A stretch of DNA of 64,000 nucleotides, taken from the NCBI GenBank assembly GCA_947069175.1, contig CAMTDV010000009.1, positions 11,727,663 through 11,791,662 of the forward strand. The letters run 5' to 3'. Positions 33,541 through 45,540 of this stretch are shown in pieces. The notes under the pieces were generated by a model. It had not been told where the DNA came from. It saw only the letters and a program-made list of their open reading frames with translations, and made no database searches. The position numbers were made by a program, and so were the translations under genes. The first letter of the stretch is position 1. Each line of letters begins with the position of its first letter. Source of the stretch: Scalesia atractyloides. Lineage: Eukaryota > Streptophyta > Magnoliopsida > Asterales > Asteraceae.

Positions 33541-35085
33541 GTGGATCAAGTTATTGGCAACATCAATGAGGGAGTGCTCACCAGAAGCCAATCCCAAAAC
33601 ATTTGTCTTTTTACTGGTTTTCTATCACTCACACAACCTGTCAAGTACCAAGAGGCACTAAAAGACAACAGTTGGGTAAAAGCCATGCAAGAGGAGCTCC
33701 TACAGTTCAAAAGACAACAAGTATGTGAACTTGTACCACTGCCAAGAGATGTAAGTCCTATTGGCACAAAGTGGGTCTTCAAGAAAAAAACAGATGAAAG
33801 GGGCATTGTTGTCAAGAACAAAGCAAGGCTCGTGGTTCAAGGCTACAGACAGGAAGAAGGCATAGACTATGATGAAACATTTGCTCCAGTTGCAAGATTA
33901 GAGGCCATCAGACTGTTCTTAGCTTTTGATGCTAACCACAACATCAAGGTGTATCAAATGGACATCAAAAGTGCATTCCTGTATGGAAAGATCAAGGAAG
34001 AACTGTATGTGTGTCAACCCCCTGGTTTTGAAGATGCATTTCATCCTGATCATGTTTACAGGTTAAACAAAGCACTATATGGTCTAAAACAAGCACTACC
34101 TGGTATGAAACTCTATCCACTTTTCTCTTATCCATTGGTTTCACCAGAGGTAGGATTGATAAAACCCTATTTTTAAAATGGAAAAGAAAAGATTTGATGC
34201 TTGTCCAAATTTATGTGGATGACATCATTTTTGGATCCACATGCACTGCCATGTGTGAAGAGTTCAGAAAACTCATGGCAGCAGAGTTTGAGATGAGTGC
34301 AATGGGTGTGTTGCAATGTTTTCTTGGTTTACAAGTCAAATGCAACACAGCACTTTCAGCACACCCATGGCAACATCCAAGCTAGTCACATTTGATGGCA
34401 AAGACAACCTTGTTGATCAAACATTGTATAGAAGCATGATTGGGTCTTTACTGTACCTAACTGCATCAAGGCCAGACATCATGTTTGCAACGGTGTTTGT
34501 GCTAGATCACAGTCATTGACAAGAAAATCAGATCTTATTGCTGTAAAAAGGATATTCAGATACATAAAAGGTGCTCCCACACTTGGTATCTGGTATCTAG
34601 CTAATGGTAACATTGAGCTTGCAGGATAATTTGATAGTGGTTTTGTTGGATGTAAAACAACAAGGAAGTCCACATCTGGAGGAGCCCAATTCCTAGGTGA
34701 TAGCCTAGTATCTTGGAAAAGCAAAAAGCAAGTTGCAGTTTCTACATCCATTGCTGAAGCAGAATATATAGCTACTGCAAGTTGTACTGCTCAAATCCTG
34801 TGGCTTCAAAATCAATTGCTGGATTTTGGTATCATTGCTTTAAAGACTCCACTCAAAATTGATAGTCAAGCAGCAAAAAATATCATCAAAAATCTTGTCT
34901 CTCATTCCACCACTAAGCAAATTGACATCAGATATCACTTTGTGAGGGATTGCTATGAAAAAGGTTTGATTTCTTTACAACATGTCCATACCAAGGATCA
35001 ACTGGCAGATGTGTTGACAAAAGCACTTAATGCTCACACTTTTGACAGTTTGATATCTAGGCTTGGAATGCTAAACATGGATTAA
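33541..35085 (+). pseudogene. Reverse transcriptase and RNase H of the Sirevirus-like element
   Basis: RT motifs run [58 protein letters not shown] and ALYGLKQA, then after a frameshift near 34120 YVDD (34212-34223). About 30 codons between the GLQVK motif (34330) and TPMATSK (about 34360) are missing relative to usual copia RTs. RNase H reads LYRSMIGSLLYLTASRPDI, KSTSGGAQFLG, STSIAEAEYIA and the end ADVLTKALNAHTFD, stop at 35085. A stop at 34629 and frame changes near 34510 make it inactive. Confidence 0.9.
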
Positions 35086-35515
35086 AAACAAATTTTTCTT
35101 TGTGATCCATGTGTAAATAGCAATAAAATGTTTTTAGAAAATCAGAATCCATCCTTAAAAATAGTTTAAAATTGAATTTTTCAATGAATCCTCAAAGTCT
35201 GTTCAAAGCACTAATAGCACAGAAACATTGGTCGTTTAGAACAGTCTATCCACTGTCAAAAAGTGTATCCTCTGATAGTTACAAAACACTGTTCTTATCC
35301 GCTGATCAAAATTTTCATCAGTGTTTAGCCAAACAACTGTTTTCCATTTTCAAACAAGAGGTTACACGTGGTCAGATGTTATTCGATAGTTGTTGCATCA
35401 GATGCCACGTCATCATCACATTTTCAAAAACCCTATAAAAACTTCTATCCAGAACAGAGGATTCACCAAACTGTGTTGATTCCAAAAATCTCAAAACAGT
35501 TTTGCAATCAAAATC
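35086..35515 (+). promoter_or_regulatory. Spacer between pol and ORF3 with promoter-like module
   Basis: Non-coding 430 bp. CACGTCA (35406-35412) sits about 20 bp before TATAAAA (35434-35440), echoing the TGACGTCA/TATAAATA pair of the 5' LTR, and a CAAAAATC leader leads to the ORF3 ATG at 35516. It may drive a separate ORF3 transcript. The ORF called at 35172-35438 has no recognisable motif. Confidence 0.45.
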
Positions 35516-36590
35516 ATGGCTCCTAAAACAAAATCAAAGAATCAAAGCAAGATTTACCACCATTTGCCCTGATTATCAAAACCCCACATAATTACACGGG
35601 CATCTTAGAAGAAACCGAAGCCAATACACAATACCACACAAGGCTTTGGTTTCTAAGAGAGTCAAAATTTAAGCACATGCTCGAAGTCAAAACCAACATT
35701 TACATCGATTCTCTTCGGGATTTCTGAAAAAATGCTAAGGTCAAAACATCTGCTGATGGTGTTCCTTATGCAATAACTTCAAAGGTTGGGGGTACTCCTA
35801 TGCAAATCACGCCACAATCGATCTCTGAAGTTTTCCAATTGAACGATATGGCACATCATGTGTCATTTTATTTAAGAGAGATGCAAGCAGAGTTTGTGGA
35901 AAGGGGTTACACTGGCCAATTGAAAGGTATGACAATCTTTAAACCCCATTTTCCAGCAGAGATGAAATTCTTTTTCCATACTCTTTTAACATGTCTCTCT
36001 ACAAAATCTACTACTTTCAATGAGATTCCATTGAATATACAATATATGGGATTTGCAATTTTGACTGAATCTGATTTTAACTATTCCCAGGTAATGTTCC
36101 ATGATCTGATAAATAATTTTAAAAATATCTCAAAAAGAAAAGCTTTCTTGGTACATCCTCGTTTCTTGAGTGTTTACTTGCAAGACCAGATCAGATCTGA
36201 TGCAAGTAAACAAGGCGTTGTGACCACACCTGGCTGCCTGACTCATGAACTTTTTACACGCCTAACAAATCAAGAAAAGGTTTCTAAAACAGAAGTAGAG
36301 GAGGTTGAGCCAGTTTTACAAGAAGAAAATGTTCAATCTCTCCCTCCTGCTACTAAGCCCACTGCTCTAGGTGATCAGAGCATTGCAACCACTACTCTGA
36401 AACCCACACCTAAAATCACCAAAAAGAAACCAACAAAAATATCCAGAAAACCCACCAAACCCAAAAAGGGCCCTCTGGAAGATGAGATCCCAGAGATAAA
36501 CCCTGTGAAAACACCTATGTAACTAACCACTGCTGCTACTTCTTCACAGCAGATGGTTGAGAGATCTCCACCTGACTATAAAACTCCTCC
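35516..36590 (+). pseudogene. Third ORF (env-like position) of the Sirevirus-like element, 5' part
   Basis: ATG at 35516 after a spacer and promoter-like box. A frame shift near 35560 leads to a frame with the YIDSLRDF, KTSADGVPYAITS and ISEVFQLND blocks, one stop at about 35726, then a clean ORF 35800-36522 ending in a Thr/Lys/Pro-rich tail (KKPTKISRKPTKPKKGP). A long ORF after pol is a known trait of Sireviruses. This one recalls hypothetical proteins attached to Asteraceae copia elements, from memory only. No signal peptide or membrane segment is visible in this part, so calling it an envelope protein is not supported. It is interrupted at 36591 and resumes at 62442. Confidence 0.6.
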
Positions 36591-38222
36591 TGCAGCCCTA
36601 ACACGTACTATCTTAAAAATGACGCAGCGGAAATACGAGCCTTAAAATTTCTTTCTTTATTAATTACATTTCTCACGTGAAGACTCAATTACAAAAATAT
36701 CAAACATTCACTTGAAGGAATTTACAACATTCACGTTTAAGTAACACTTCGATCGTTACATAATTCAAATTATGTGACCGTTCTTTCCGTACAATCCTTG
36801 AACTTCGACTCGATCTACGTCAGCTTAACTTCGTTAGCGATAGTGGAAAAATCTGTGCGGTTCTTGTGGACATCATATACAACTTATCCGTTAGTCATTG
36901 ACATCACCATACAACATTAAACTGTATAAATTGAAAATCTTATAATACTCCATAATATAAACTTGGACTCATTCGATTATCCTTTTAAATTCTTTGTTCA
37001 AGTTCGGCTTCCATTCCTCATGAACCGAAGATCTCATACCTGCATTACATTTCAAATCTCAAGGCACTTCATTAGTAATCGTCAATATTCAAGCGTATTG
37101 AAACCATTCCTACGTGAATTCATAGCAACTTACATTCATACATGCATACATTTCTACATACGTACATACAATCATATACATCTATATACATACAAACATT
37201 CATATACACATACATACCTACGAGTTCTTGCTTACCACTTTTATTCTCATATACTTATACTAACATGTTATATTCCCAGCTTTCCATAATATAAGTTTTA
37301 TACATATTGATATACATCTTACTCGTTCTTAGAAACGCTCACCTATAGACTTCCTTCACTAACACGAAGGTAAATCCATACTTATACTATCCGGAGGCCC
37401 ATAAAGTTTACTTGTAACCAAACCATCTTAAACATTAGTTATGAGGTCTTAAAAACCAATTAAAACAAGTTCCATGACCCAAACAAACAAATAAAGATTT
37501 TTGCCAGTTTAGTAGTCTCTCGCGGGCCGTGAAAGACTTAGCTCACTTTGTCACAGGCCACGACATGTGTCGCATGGCGCGACTTTGTTCCCTACTTGCG
37601 GTCGCGTAGCGTGATAGGCCTGTTTCGACAGAATGTAGGTTTTTTTGAGCTGCATATGCCCAGCTCTATATTTTCAACATATAATGCACAAAAACATGCA
37701 TATCTTTCAAACCGACTAACCGTTTATCCTCCCGTTTCTTCTCACATGACCGTAATTTGGTCCTCTAACATAAGGACTCAAAATCTAACATTCGGACTAA
37801 GGAAATTCTTAACTTATATTCTTTCGGCTCAATATTCATTTACAAATTATTCGACTCGTTCAATCCCACCAATTTACTTCCGGCTTAGTTATTAGAGCAT
37901 TACTTAGCTTAATACTTCCGATTTTTACAAATCCTTCATGATATCCCATATTCATAAGTATAAAAATTCATTATACCTACCAAGAAGTGAATCGAAATTC
38001 ACTTACCTTGAGCGTCCGTTCTCGCTTTCACTTCCCTTGCTCCTCTTGACTCGTAAGCTTTCCTGGCATGATTCCTTGCTAATACGATGCATATCCTTTC
38101 ATTCCATTGTATTACGACATTGTTAGTATACATGATCATTCCTCTTATCAATCATTCCGTTTCTATGTCACATTGACTTTTATTGGGCAACAACTAACAT
38201 ACATATGGCATAGATCCATTAT
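36591..38222 (-). repeat. LARD LTR1, first piece
   Basis: Matches 59335-60950 of LTR2 with point changes. It includes a CATA-rich stretch (37130-37215) and a GC-rich CGCG block (37515-37630). The ORFs at 36963 and 37548 are LTR text, not genes. It ends in the ATTAT target of chromovirus copy 2. Confidence 0.9.
38218..38222. other. Target-site duplication ATTAT (left)
   Basis: ATTAT also follows the element at 48959-48963. The uninterrupted sister LTR reads CCATTATCACATT at 60951-60963, confirming the empty site. Confidence 0.95.
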
Positions 38223-39332
38223 TGTCACACCCCGACCCGCAGCGGAATAAGAGTCGGGGCATAATTGGGTTATCACCAAAGCTCATGATGTTTACTAATA
38301 TGTTTCATATTTATTAAATTCAAAATTACAACTTCAATATTCCAAACAAGTTCATACAATTACAAGGAAAAAGTAACTAAATAAACAGTCCAAAGCCTAA
38401 ACCGATTTATTCTTCTATGCCATCCTATATGTTTCTTGCTGCAACTGGATCACCTGTATCATGTGTAAAAATGGGGGGTTTTGGGTCAACAAAAGTTGGC
38501 GAGTGAACCTTGTTAGAAAACATTTATTGATTTCTTGTTATATTTAATACGGAAAAATTGTGCAATAATCATATGTGAGCAAACGTAATAAATACATAAC
38601 ATACAATAACAAACCACCTTGCGTGAGTATATGACATGAATGATAATGTAAATGTTGGCAACGTCACGTTCCGCTCATAGGTAATGGGGAACGGACGGCC
38701 TATGATGATGTATGTGCGATCAAGGCTCAATCAAACGGAGCCGATCGTATGTTGGTAACGCCTCGTTTACGCTCATAGGTAATGGGGAACGGTTTCGCTC
38801 ATAGGTAATGGGGAGCAGACGGCCTATGATGATGTATGTACTGAAAATGTAAATTTAATCTAAACATTAACCACACAAACAGCTGATACATATTGAATAC
38901 ACATTTGATCATGGATATGATGGATGCACAAGTGTTTAAATGCAATAAATAATAAGAAACATGATGCACCCCAAAAAGTGATTAAAACGGGGAATTTGTA
39001 GAGATTCACTCACATTGGGTGCGTTCGTTTGATGATGTTGAATGCGCACGAGTTTAGAGGGTTGATCGACGAGGATTAACTAACCTAAATAATAACGAAA
39101 AGGTACGGTAAATAAGTGGATTTTATTAATAATTTTAATAGGATTTTTAGATATATTTTTGTGAGTTTAAGGTCATTTTCTAACTTTAAAAATATTATTT
39201 TTAAGTATTTTTGATTGAATTTTAAATTAAATAAATAAATAAAAATATAAAAAAATGTTGACTTTTTGGGTTGACCGTTGACCGTTGACCATTGACTCTG
39301 ACTGTTGACCGGTTCGGTCTTGTGTTTGTTTG

Positions 39333-39741
39333 CACTGAGTGAGGTTCGAACTTGTGACCTCCCGTACACGTGCACGCAGCTCTACCAACTGAGCTACGTG
39401 TCTAACCTGAAATATTTCTGTTTTTAATTATATTTATATACTATTTAATTTATTCAAAATTCATTTATTTTAAAAAGGATTTTAATTATGTCGAACCGGT
39501 GCACATAACAGGTCTCGAACCCGGGACCCGTTGTTTAGCGTTGCACACAGTCCACCGCTGGACTGTGTGTCTAACCTGGTTAAAACACTTGTTTTTATTT
39601 CTCTTATATACTAACTGAAAGGTTCCGTATTTAGGTTTTATAAAAAGGTTTGAGTATTGTGACGAATCGGAACAAGGACAGACTCGAACTCGGTATCTCT
39701 ATGTTTCAAATGCACACAGTCCACCGCTGGACTGTGTGTCT
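39333..39741 (-). other. tRNA-like segments 1-3 in LTR C
   Basis: Segment 1 at 39333-39403, segment 2 at 39500-39572 and segment 3 at 39674-39741. Segment 3 has GAGTTCGAGTC in place of GGGTTCGAGTC, a weakened B box shared with LTR D. Confidence 0.72.
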
Positions 39742-40578
39742 AACCCGAGATATAACCCGATTTTATTAAATATATACACAACCTAACTTCATCTTCTTCT
39801 TTAAAACAACCCAGACAATTGATATTCGACTGATCTTATTCAATTCAATTAACGGACATATAAATGATTAAAATGTAACGGATAGGGAAGGTTTTGGAAA
39901 TGAATGTACCGGAAAGATGATTTTTCTCAGAACTCCGGCAAAGGTCGTCGGCTCTGTTTATGTATTCCGTCTGAGCGGACCAATTAACAGTTTTAATTAA
40001 CTAATTGTGAAATTTAGTGACTAAACAAGAATTATTAGAGAGTTTAGATGCTCGTACCGAATCACAGCGTGATTTCAGAATTTTCAGAGAATTTCCGGCG
40101 GTTGCAGGTTATTCGGTATCGTCGTCTGGACCGATTCTGGTTGAAGGGTTTGAGTTAGTAAAAGTCTAACAATAGATAGAAGATGAAAGGATTGAGAAAT
40201 TTACCGTTTTGATGAACGACACGGTTTTCCGGCGAAAGTACGGTGATATCAGATAGCGATTCCGACGATCAGAAATTAGAGCAAAAGTGAAATTGAAGGT
40301 TCTGTGAGTGTTTCTGAGTTGCGAGACAGAGATATTACCGTGTAAATTTGGAAGTGAATGATTTCGGTTATCAAACTCGAAAATCATATGAATCGAGTTC
40401 AATTGAAGACTGAATTGATTAAAACGTGGGTTGCAATGAATTTATCGGTTATAATTAATAACTCACGATCACTCAATCGTCTGGATGGTTGAAAGCCGAT
40501 TATCGGTTTCAGTTTTTGGCGCAAACAGGTGAATTCACGGTAACTTAAGTTTTATTTGTTTCCTTGATTACACAAAAG

Positions 40579-40654
40579 CATCAAGTGGCGTAGTGGTTAA
40601 GTGTTGGTTGGTTATGTCTTCCGGCTGACCCGGGGTTCGAAACCCGGCAGCCCA
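40579..40654 (+). other. tRNA-like segment 4 in LTR C
   Basis: A box GGCGTAGTGGTTAAGTG and a T-arm with one extra G (CCGGGG). ATTTT follows. Antisense to the element. Confidence 0.68.
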
Positions 40655-40724
40655 TTTTCATTTTTAATTACTTTGTTTTTATTTTTTAACAATTTTAATT
40701 TCTATATTCTAAAATGTTTATTAG

Positions 40725-41711
40725 TTATGTATTGTTTAAAATTAAAATGAGCATTAAATAATCAATGAAAAATGTAATGACTATTCGATTAATAAACAAA
40801 GCGGGTTTTGGAAACCCGTTTTTTCGACGGATGTTACAGTATCCCCTACTTTTAGAAATTTCGTCCTGAAATTTAAGTAGTATTGGTAACAGGAAAAAAT
40901 GCGGGTATTTTTCGCGCATTGAGTCTTCACGTTCCCAAGTAAACTCAGGTCCTCGTTTCGACTCCCAGCGTACCCTAACAATTGGAATACGACTCCGTCT
41001 TAAACGTTTTTCTCCGAAGTCCATGATCTCTACTGGTCTTTCAATGAAGTGCATAGATTCATCGATCTGAATATCTTCTAGAGGAATATGGAGGTTTTCA
41101 TCGGCGAGGCACTTCTTCAAGTTTGATACGTGGAATGTGGGGTGAATTCTGTTGAGTTCTTCTGGTAGGTCAAGCTTGTATGCTACAGGTCCTACTCTTT
41201 CGAGTATCTTGAAAGGTCCTACGTAGCGTGGTGCTAGCTTGCCCTTCTGGCCAAAACGAACTACTCCCTTCCACGGTGATACTTTTAAAAGTACATGATC
41301 ACCAATGTTAAACTCCAAAGGCTTTCGTCGTTTGTCAGCATAACTCTTTTGACGACTTTGTGCAGCTAGAAGATTGTTTCGAATTTGATGGATCTTGTCT
41401 ATTGTTTCTTGAATCAACTCTGGACCGGTGATTTGAGCTTCTCCAATTTCGTGCCAACATACTGGAGATCGGCACTTACGACCATATAAAGCTTCGAAAG
41501 GTGCCATGCCAATACTTGAATGATAGCTATTGTTGTACGAAAATTCAACTAATGGTAGATGAGCGTCCCAATTTCCCTTGAAGTCTATGACACATGCTCG
41601 AAGCATGTCTTTAAGCGTTTGGATGGTGCGTTCAGATTGTCCATCAGTTTGAGGATGATAAGCATACTGAGGTCTAATCGTGTACCCAAAGCGGCTTGTA
41701 CGGCTTGCCAT
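40725..41711 (-). pseudogene. Integrase core end, C-terminus and chromodomain, copy 2
   Basis: 328 codons in one frame: [13 protein letters not shown] with the catalytic Glu, [39 protein letters not shown], then a full chromodomain-like block, ERPVEIMDFGEKR, VRVRWESKRGPEFTWEREDS. Unlike copy 1 the C-terminal joint is unbroken, but a one-base loss near 40898 makes it read past the normal stop through the PPT into LTR C. A two-base loss near 41665 separates it from the rest of the core. Confidence 0.88.
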
Positions 41712-41772
41712 GTTCCTGAAGTGAAACGGCCATCACGATCTGAAATAATGCTTAACGGTACACCATGACGGC

Positions 41773-42447
41773 TTACGATTTCGTGATGTAGATACGAGCT
41801 AACTTCTCGTTCTTGAAGTCCTGGCGAATCGGAATGAAGTGAGCTGATTTTGTAAGACGATCAATGATTACCCATATAGTGTCATACCCATTGGAGGTGC
41901 GAGGTAACCCGGTAATAAAGTCCATGGTTATGTTTTCCCACTTCCATACATGTATTTCAGGTTGGACCAGAAGTCCTAAGGGTCTTTGATGTTCAGCTTT
42001 TACTTTGGAACATGTTAGGCACTTGGAAACGAAAACAGCGATATCCTTCTTCATGCCAGGCCACCAGTAGGTGTATCGAAGGTCTTGATACATCTTGTCG
42101 GCTCCTGGGTGTACAGAGTACCGTGTTTTGTGTGCCTCATTCATAAGGAAATCACGAAGGTTATTGTGATCGGGTATCCATATGCGATCTAGATAGTACA
42201 GAATACCGTCGGATTTAGTTTCGATTTTAAGCTCAGCTCCACAAGACAGCTCCTTGCGTACGTCGTTTTCCGTTACTGGAACATGTTGGGCATCTCGGAT
42301 TTGATCTTTGATTTCTGTTATGATTTGCGAACATAGAAGACGAATGGAGTTCGCATAACCCTTTCGACTGAGTGCATCGGCCACCACGTTTGCCTTGCCA
42401 GGATGATACCGAATTTCACAGTCGTAGTCATTAAGAAGTTCGACCAT
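41773..42447 (-). pseudogene. RNase H end and integrase N-terminus, copy 2
   Basis: 224 codons: [17 protein letters not shown] (RNase H end), the HHCC finger (H in [11 protein letters not shown], then CLTCSK) and [10 protein letters not shown] with the first catalytic Asp. It ends in a frameshift near 41785, where one base is missing relative to copy 1. The second Asp (SDRDG) lies between this piece and the next, in another frame. Confidence 0.88.
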
Positions 42448-43955
42448 CTCCGTTGCCTCATGTTTAACTCCTTTTGGTTGAAGATATGTTGGAGGCTCTT
42501 GTGGTCAGTGTATATTTCACACTTGGTACCGTAGAGGTAATGTCTCCATATCTTAAGAGTGAACACAACGGCTCCAAGTTCTAGGTCGTGGGTGGTGTAG
42601 TTCTTCTCATGAGTTTTGAGTTGTCTAGAAGCATAAGCTATCACCTTTCCTCTTTGCATTAGAACACAGCCTAGTCCTTGCCCTGACGCGTCGCAATAAA
42701 CCACGAAGTCATCACAACCTTCAGGAAGTGTGAGGATAGGTGCGTCACAGAGTTTTTGTTTAAAGGTTTGGAAGGCTTCTTCTTGTTTGGGTCCCCATAT
42801 GAAGGGTTTTCCTTTATGTGTTAAAGCCGTGAGTGGTACAGCGATGCGGGAGAAATTTGCAATGAAACGGCGATAATAACCAGCCAAACCAAGGAATGAT
42901 CTTACTTCGGTAGGTGTACGTGGCGCTTGCCATTCTTGTACTGCTTTGATCTTTGAGGGGTCGACATGTATTCCCTTGTCATTGACGACATGTCCAAGGA
43001 ATTGTACCTCTTTAAAGCAGAATTCGCATTTGGAGAATTTGGCGTAGAGCTTTTCATTCCCTAAGAGTGTAAGGATGAGTCGAAGGTGTCGTTCATGATC
43101 AGACTTAGACTTTGAGTAAATGAGGATGTCGTCGATGAAGACTATAACAAAGCGATCGAGATAGGGTTTGCAGACTCTGTTCATTAGATCCATGAAAACA
43201 GCTGGAGCGTTGGTTAGACCAAATGGCATGACCATGAATTCATAATGACCATAACGAGTTCGGAAGGCGGTCTTTGGGACGTCATCTTCATGTACTCTGA
43301 GTTGATGATAACCAGAACGAAGGTCGATTTTTGAAAAACAGCTGGCGCCTTGAAGTTGGTCAAGAAGATCATCGATGCGAGGTAATGGGTAGCGGTTCTT
43401 AACCGTTAACTTGTTGAGTTCTCTGTAGTCGATACACATGCGAAACGTTCCATCTTTCTTCTTCACAAAAAGGACAGGTGCACCCCAAGGCGATGAGCTA
43501 GGACGTATGAATCCTTTGTCAGTCAGCTCTTGCAATTGACTGGCTAGCTCTTGCATTTCAGATGGGGCTAACCTATAAGGAGATTTTGCAACTGGTGTAG
43601 CTCCAGGTATAAGATCAATGCGGAATTCGACTTCTCTCACGGGAGGAAGTCCTGAAATGTCGTCAGGAAAAACTTGCGGAAAATCTTTTACTACTGGGAT
43701 GTCTTCAAGTTTCTTCTCCTTGGTTCCCTTTTTGACGACATGAGTTAGGAATGCGACATAATTTTTGCGGAGATATTTTCGGGCTTGAAGACAGGACATT
43801 AATTTGAGTCCCTTCGAAGTGGTTTCTCCAAAGATTCGTAGAGTCTGACCGTTTGCAAGAGGAATGCGAATGAACTTTTCGCGGCATACAACTTCAGCAT
43901 GATGTTGGCTGAGCCAGTCCATACCAATTATAATGTCGAAACTTCCCAACTTCAT
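42318..43955 (-). pseudogene. Protease end, RT and RNase H, copy 2
   Basis: 545 codons. It opens in the protease C-terminal region ([11 protein letters not shown]) and reads through [10 protein letters not shown], where copy 1 has its TGA stop. [29 protein letters not shown] and FIDD. RNase [13 protein letters not shown] and EIYTDHKS. A frameshift near 42450 (RRWSNFLM in place of RRWVELLN) ends it. Confidence 0.9.
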
Positions 43956-44056
43956 AGGAATGAGGTCAACTGGAAAATCGTGATCGTTTAGGGTGAGAGT
44001 ACAATTGCGTATAATAGAGTTTAATGAGACCGGTTTTCCGTCAGCAACTTCTACCG

Positions 44057-44863
44057 TTATGGATTCATGAGTTTATCACGAGTTTGGTTGAGGATAGGTT
44101 CAAATTCTAAGGACACAAAACTTTTATCCGCGCCAGTATCAAATAACATGGATGCATAACTACCATTGGTGAGAAACGTACCGTTAACCACATTGTTGTC
44201 AGCCCTAGCTTGATTGGCGTTGATGTTGAAAGCTCTTCCTCTTGCAGGTGGAGGAGCTTGGTTAGCCTGGTTTACTGGATTAGCTTGAGCTTGGGCATGG
44301 ATAATGTTCACCAAGCGTGGACAGGTGTTCCTGAAATGGTTCGGGTCTCCACAGTTGTAACAAGCCCGCATAGGTTGCACCATGGGATAGTTGGGTTGGT
44401 AGTAGGATTGGGCTACATGTTGGGCAGGTGGTAGGAGTAAAGGTTGTTGGGCTTGACCCACTATCTGTTGGTGGGTTTGGGTTGAGGGCTGATGGCGGTT
44501 CGTTCGCTGAAGTACGCGACAGGTTCGAATGGTGTGACCTGCGCGGCCACAGCCGGTGCAATGCTGGCAGGGATGATCAGGAAAGTGATGGTATTGGCAA
44601 CGGTTGCATTTTGGGTATGGGCCGGAGTATGGCTTTTTATATGGTGCAGGTGAGGGGGCACCTTGAGAGATGGGTGCAGCGGGGATAGGGAAATTTGTTT
44701 GTATGACAGCAAAGTTTCTGGTGTTTCGTTTCCTCTTATTAGCAAACTTTGAGGAGGAGGTGGAATGGTTTGGAGTTTGGCCCTCAATGGGGGCTTTCTT
44801 TTTCTCGTCCTTAAATTTGCCATTACGAATACGATTCTCGGTAAGCTCAGTAGCTAGTTCCAT
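44057..44863 (-). pseudogene. Gag C-terminus and protease, copy 2
   Basis: 268 codons: a basic linker, then three Cys/His motifs: CNRCQYHHFPDHPC, CTGCGRAGHTIRTC and CYNCGDPNHFRNTC. A Gln/Ala-rich linker and protease LFDTGADKSFV follow. A frameshift near 44065 separates it from the protease end. This copy shows that the first knuckle pair is intact in the family; copy 1 has lost the frame there. Confidence 0.88.
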
Positions 44864-44943
44864 AGCAGCTTCGAGTGTTGCAGGCGAAGTGCTTAGAACT
44901 GAGTCTTGAATTTTCGAGGGGAGGCCTCGAATATAGTGTTCAA

Positions 44944-45540
44944 CTAAGCGGTATACTGGGGTAACAAGTTGGGGATCATTTGATTCAACTCTAGAAACCT
45001 TTTGTTGTAGGAAGTATGATCTCCCTCCTTTTGCTTCAACAAGTGAAATTCATCCTCTAAATTTTTGATCTCGCTTCTTGGACAGAAGCGTCTCGTCATG
45101 ATTTCCCTTAACTCCTCCCATGTTAAGGCCATTGCATCTTCGATTCCTCTCTTACCTTTTTCTGTATTCCACCAGGTAAGAGCTACTCCAAATAGTCTCC
45201 CGGTTGCGTAACGTACCTTGCGATCCTCGGGACAATCGCAATTGAGAAAGGTGTTTTCCATTTCCTCAAACCAGTGGAGGAGAGCAGTGACACCTTCGGT
45301 CCCTTCAAATTTCTGGGGATCGCAAGACTTGAAGTGTTTGTAAGAGCACTTTTTGGAGGGAGAGTTGTCGACGTTCTGGTCTTCTTGATGGGGAGGATTG
45401 ATGGGATTTGTGGCGAGAGCTTGTTGGACTTGAGTTACGATGTCAGGAAGCACCGCGGCCATTTGTTTTGCGATTTGGGTGGCCAAGCGTTCGTTTGACC
45501 TTCCTGACCTTCTACCCCCACGTTGCTGCCTAGCCGACAT
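44944..45540 (-). pseudogene. Gag N-terminus, copy 2
   Basis: ATG at 45540 with the same MSARQQRGGRRSGRSNERLA start as copy 1, 198 codons. It reads through the gag domain without the 20975-type break of copy 1 and ends at a one-base loss near 44962 (NLLPQYTA). The leader 45541-46328 is non-coding. Confidence 0.88.

Larger units (their letters stand above)
38223..40838 (-). repeat. LTR C (3' LTR of chromovirus copy 2)
   Basis: 2616 bp with the same tip hairpins, 23 bp repeats, a W-box cluster of six TTGAC cores (39257-39308) and four tRNA-like segments. About three differences from LTR D in the first 190 bp. Confidence 0.93.

Noticed and set aside
35516..36590. Envelope glycoprotein gene
   Set aside because: Position resembles env, but no signal peptide, cleavage site or membrane anchor is visible.
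37130..37215. CATA-type microsatellite as an independent locus
   Set aside because: It belongs to the LARD LTR and is present, shorter, in LTR2 near 59880-59950.
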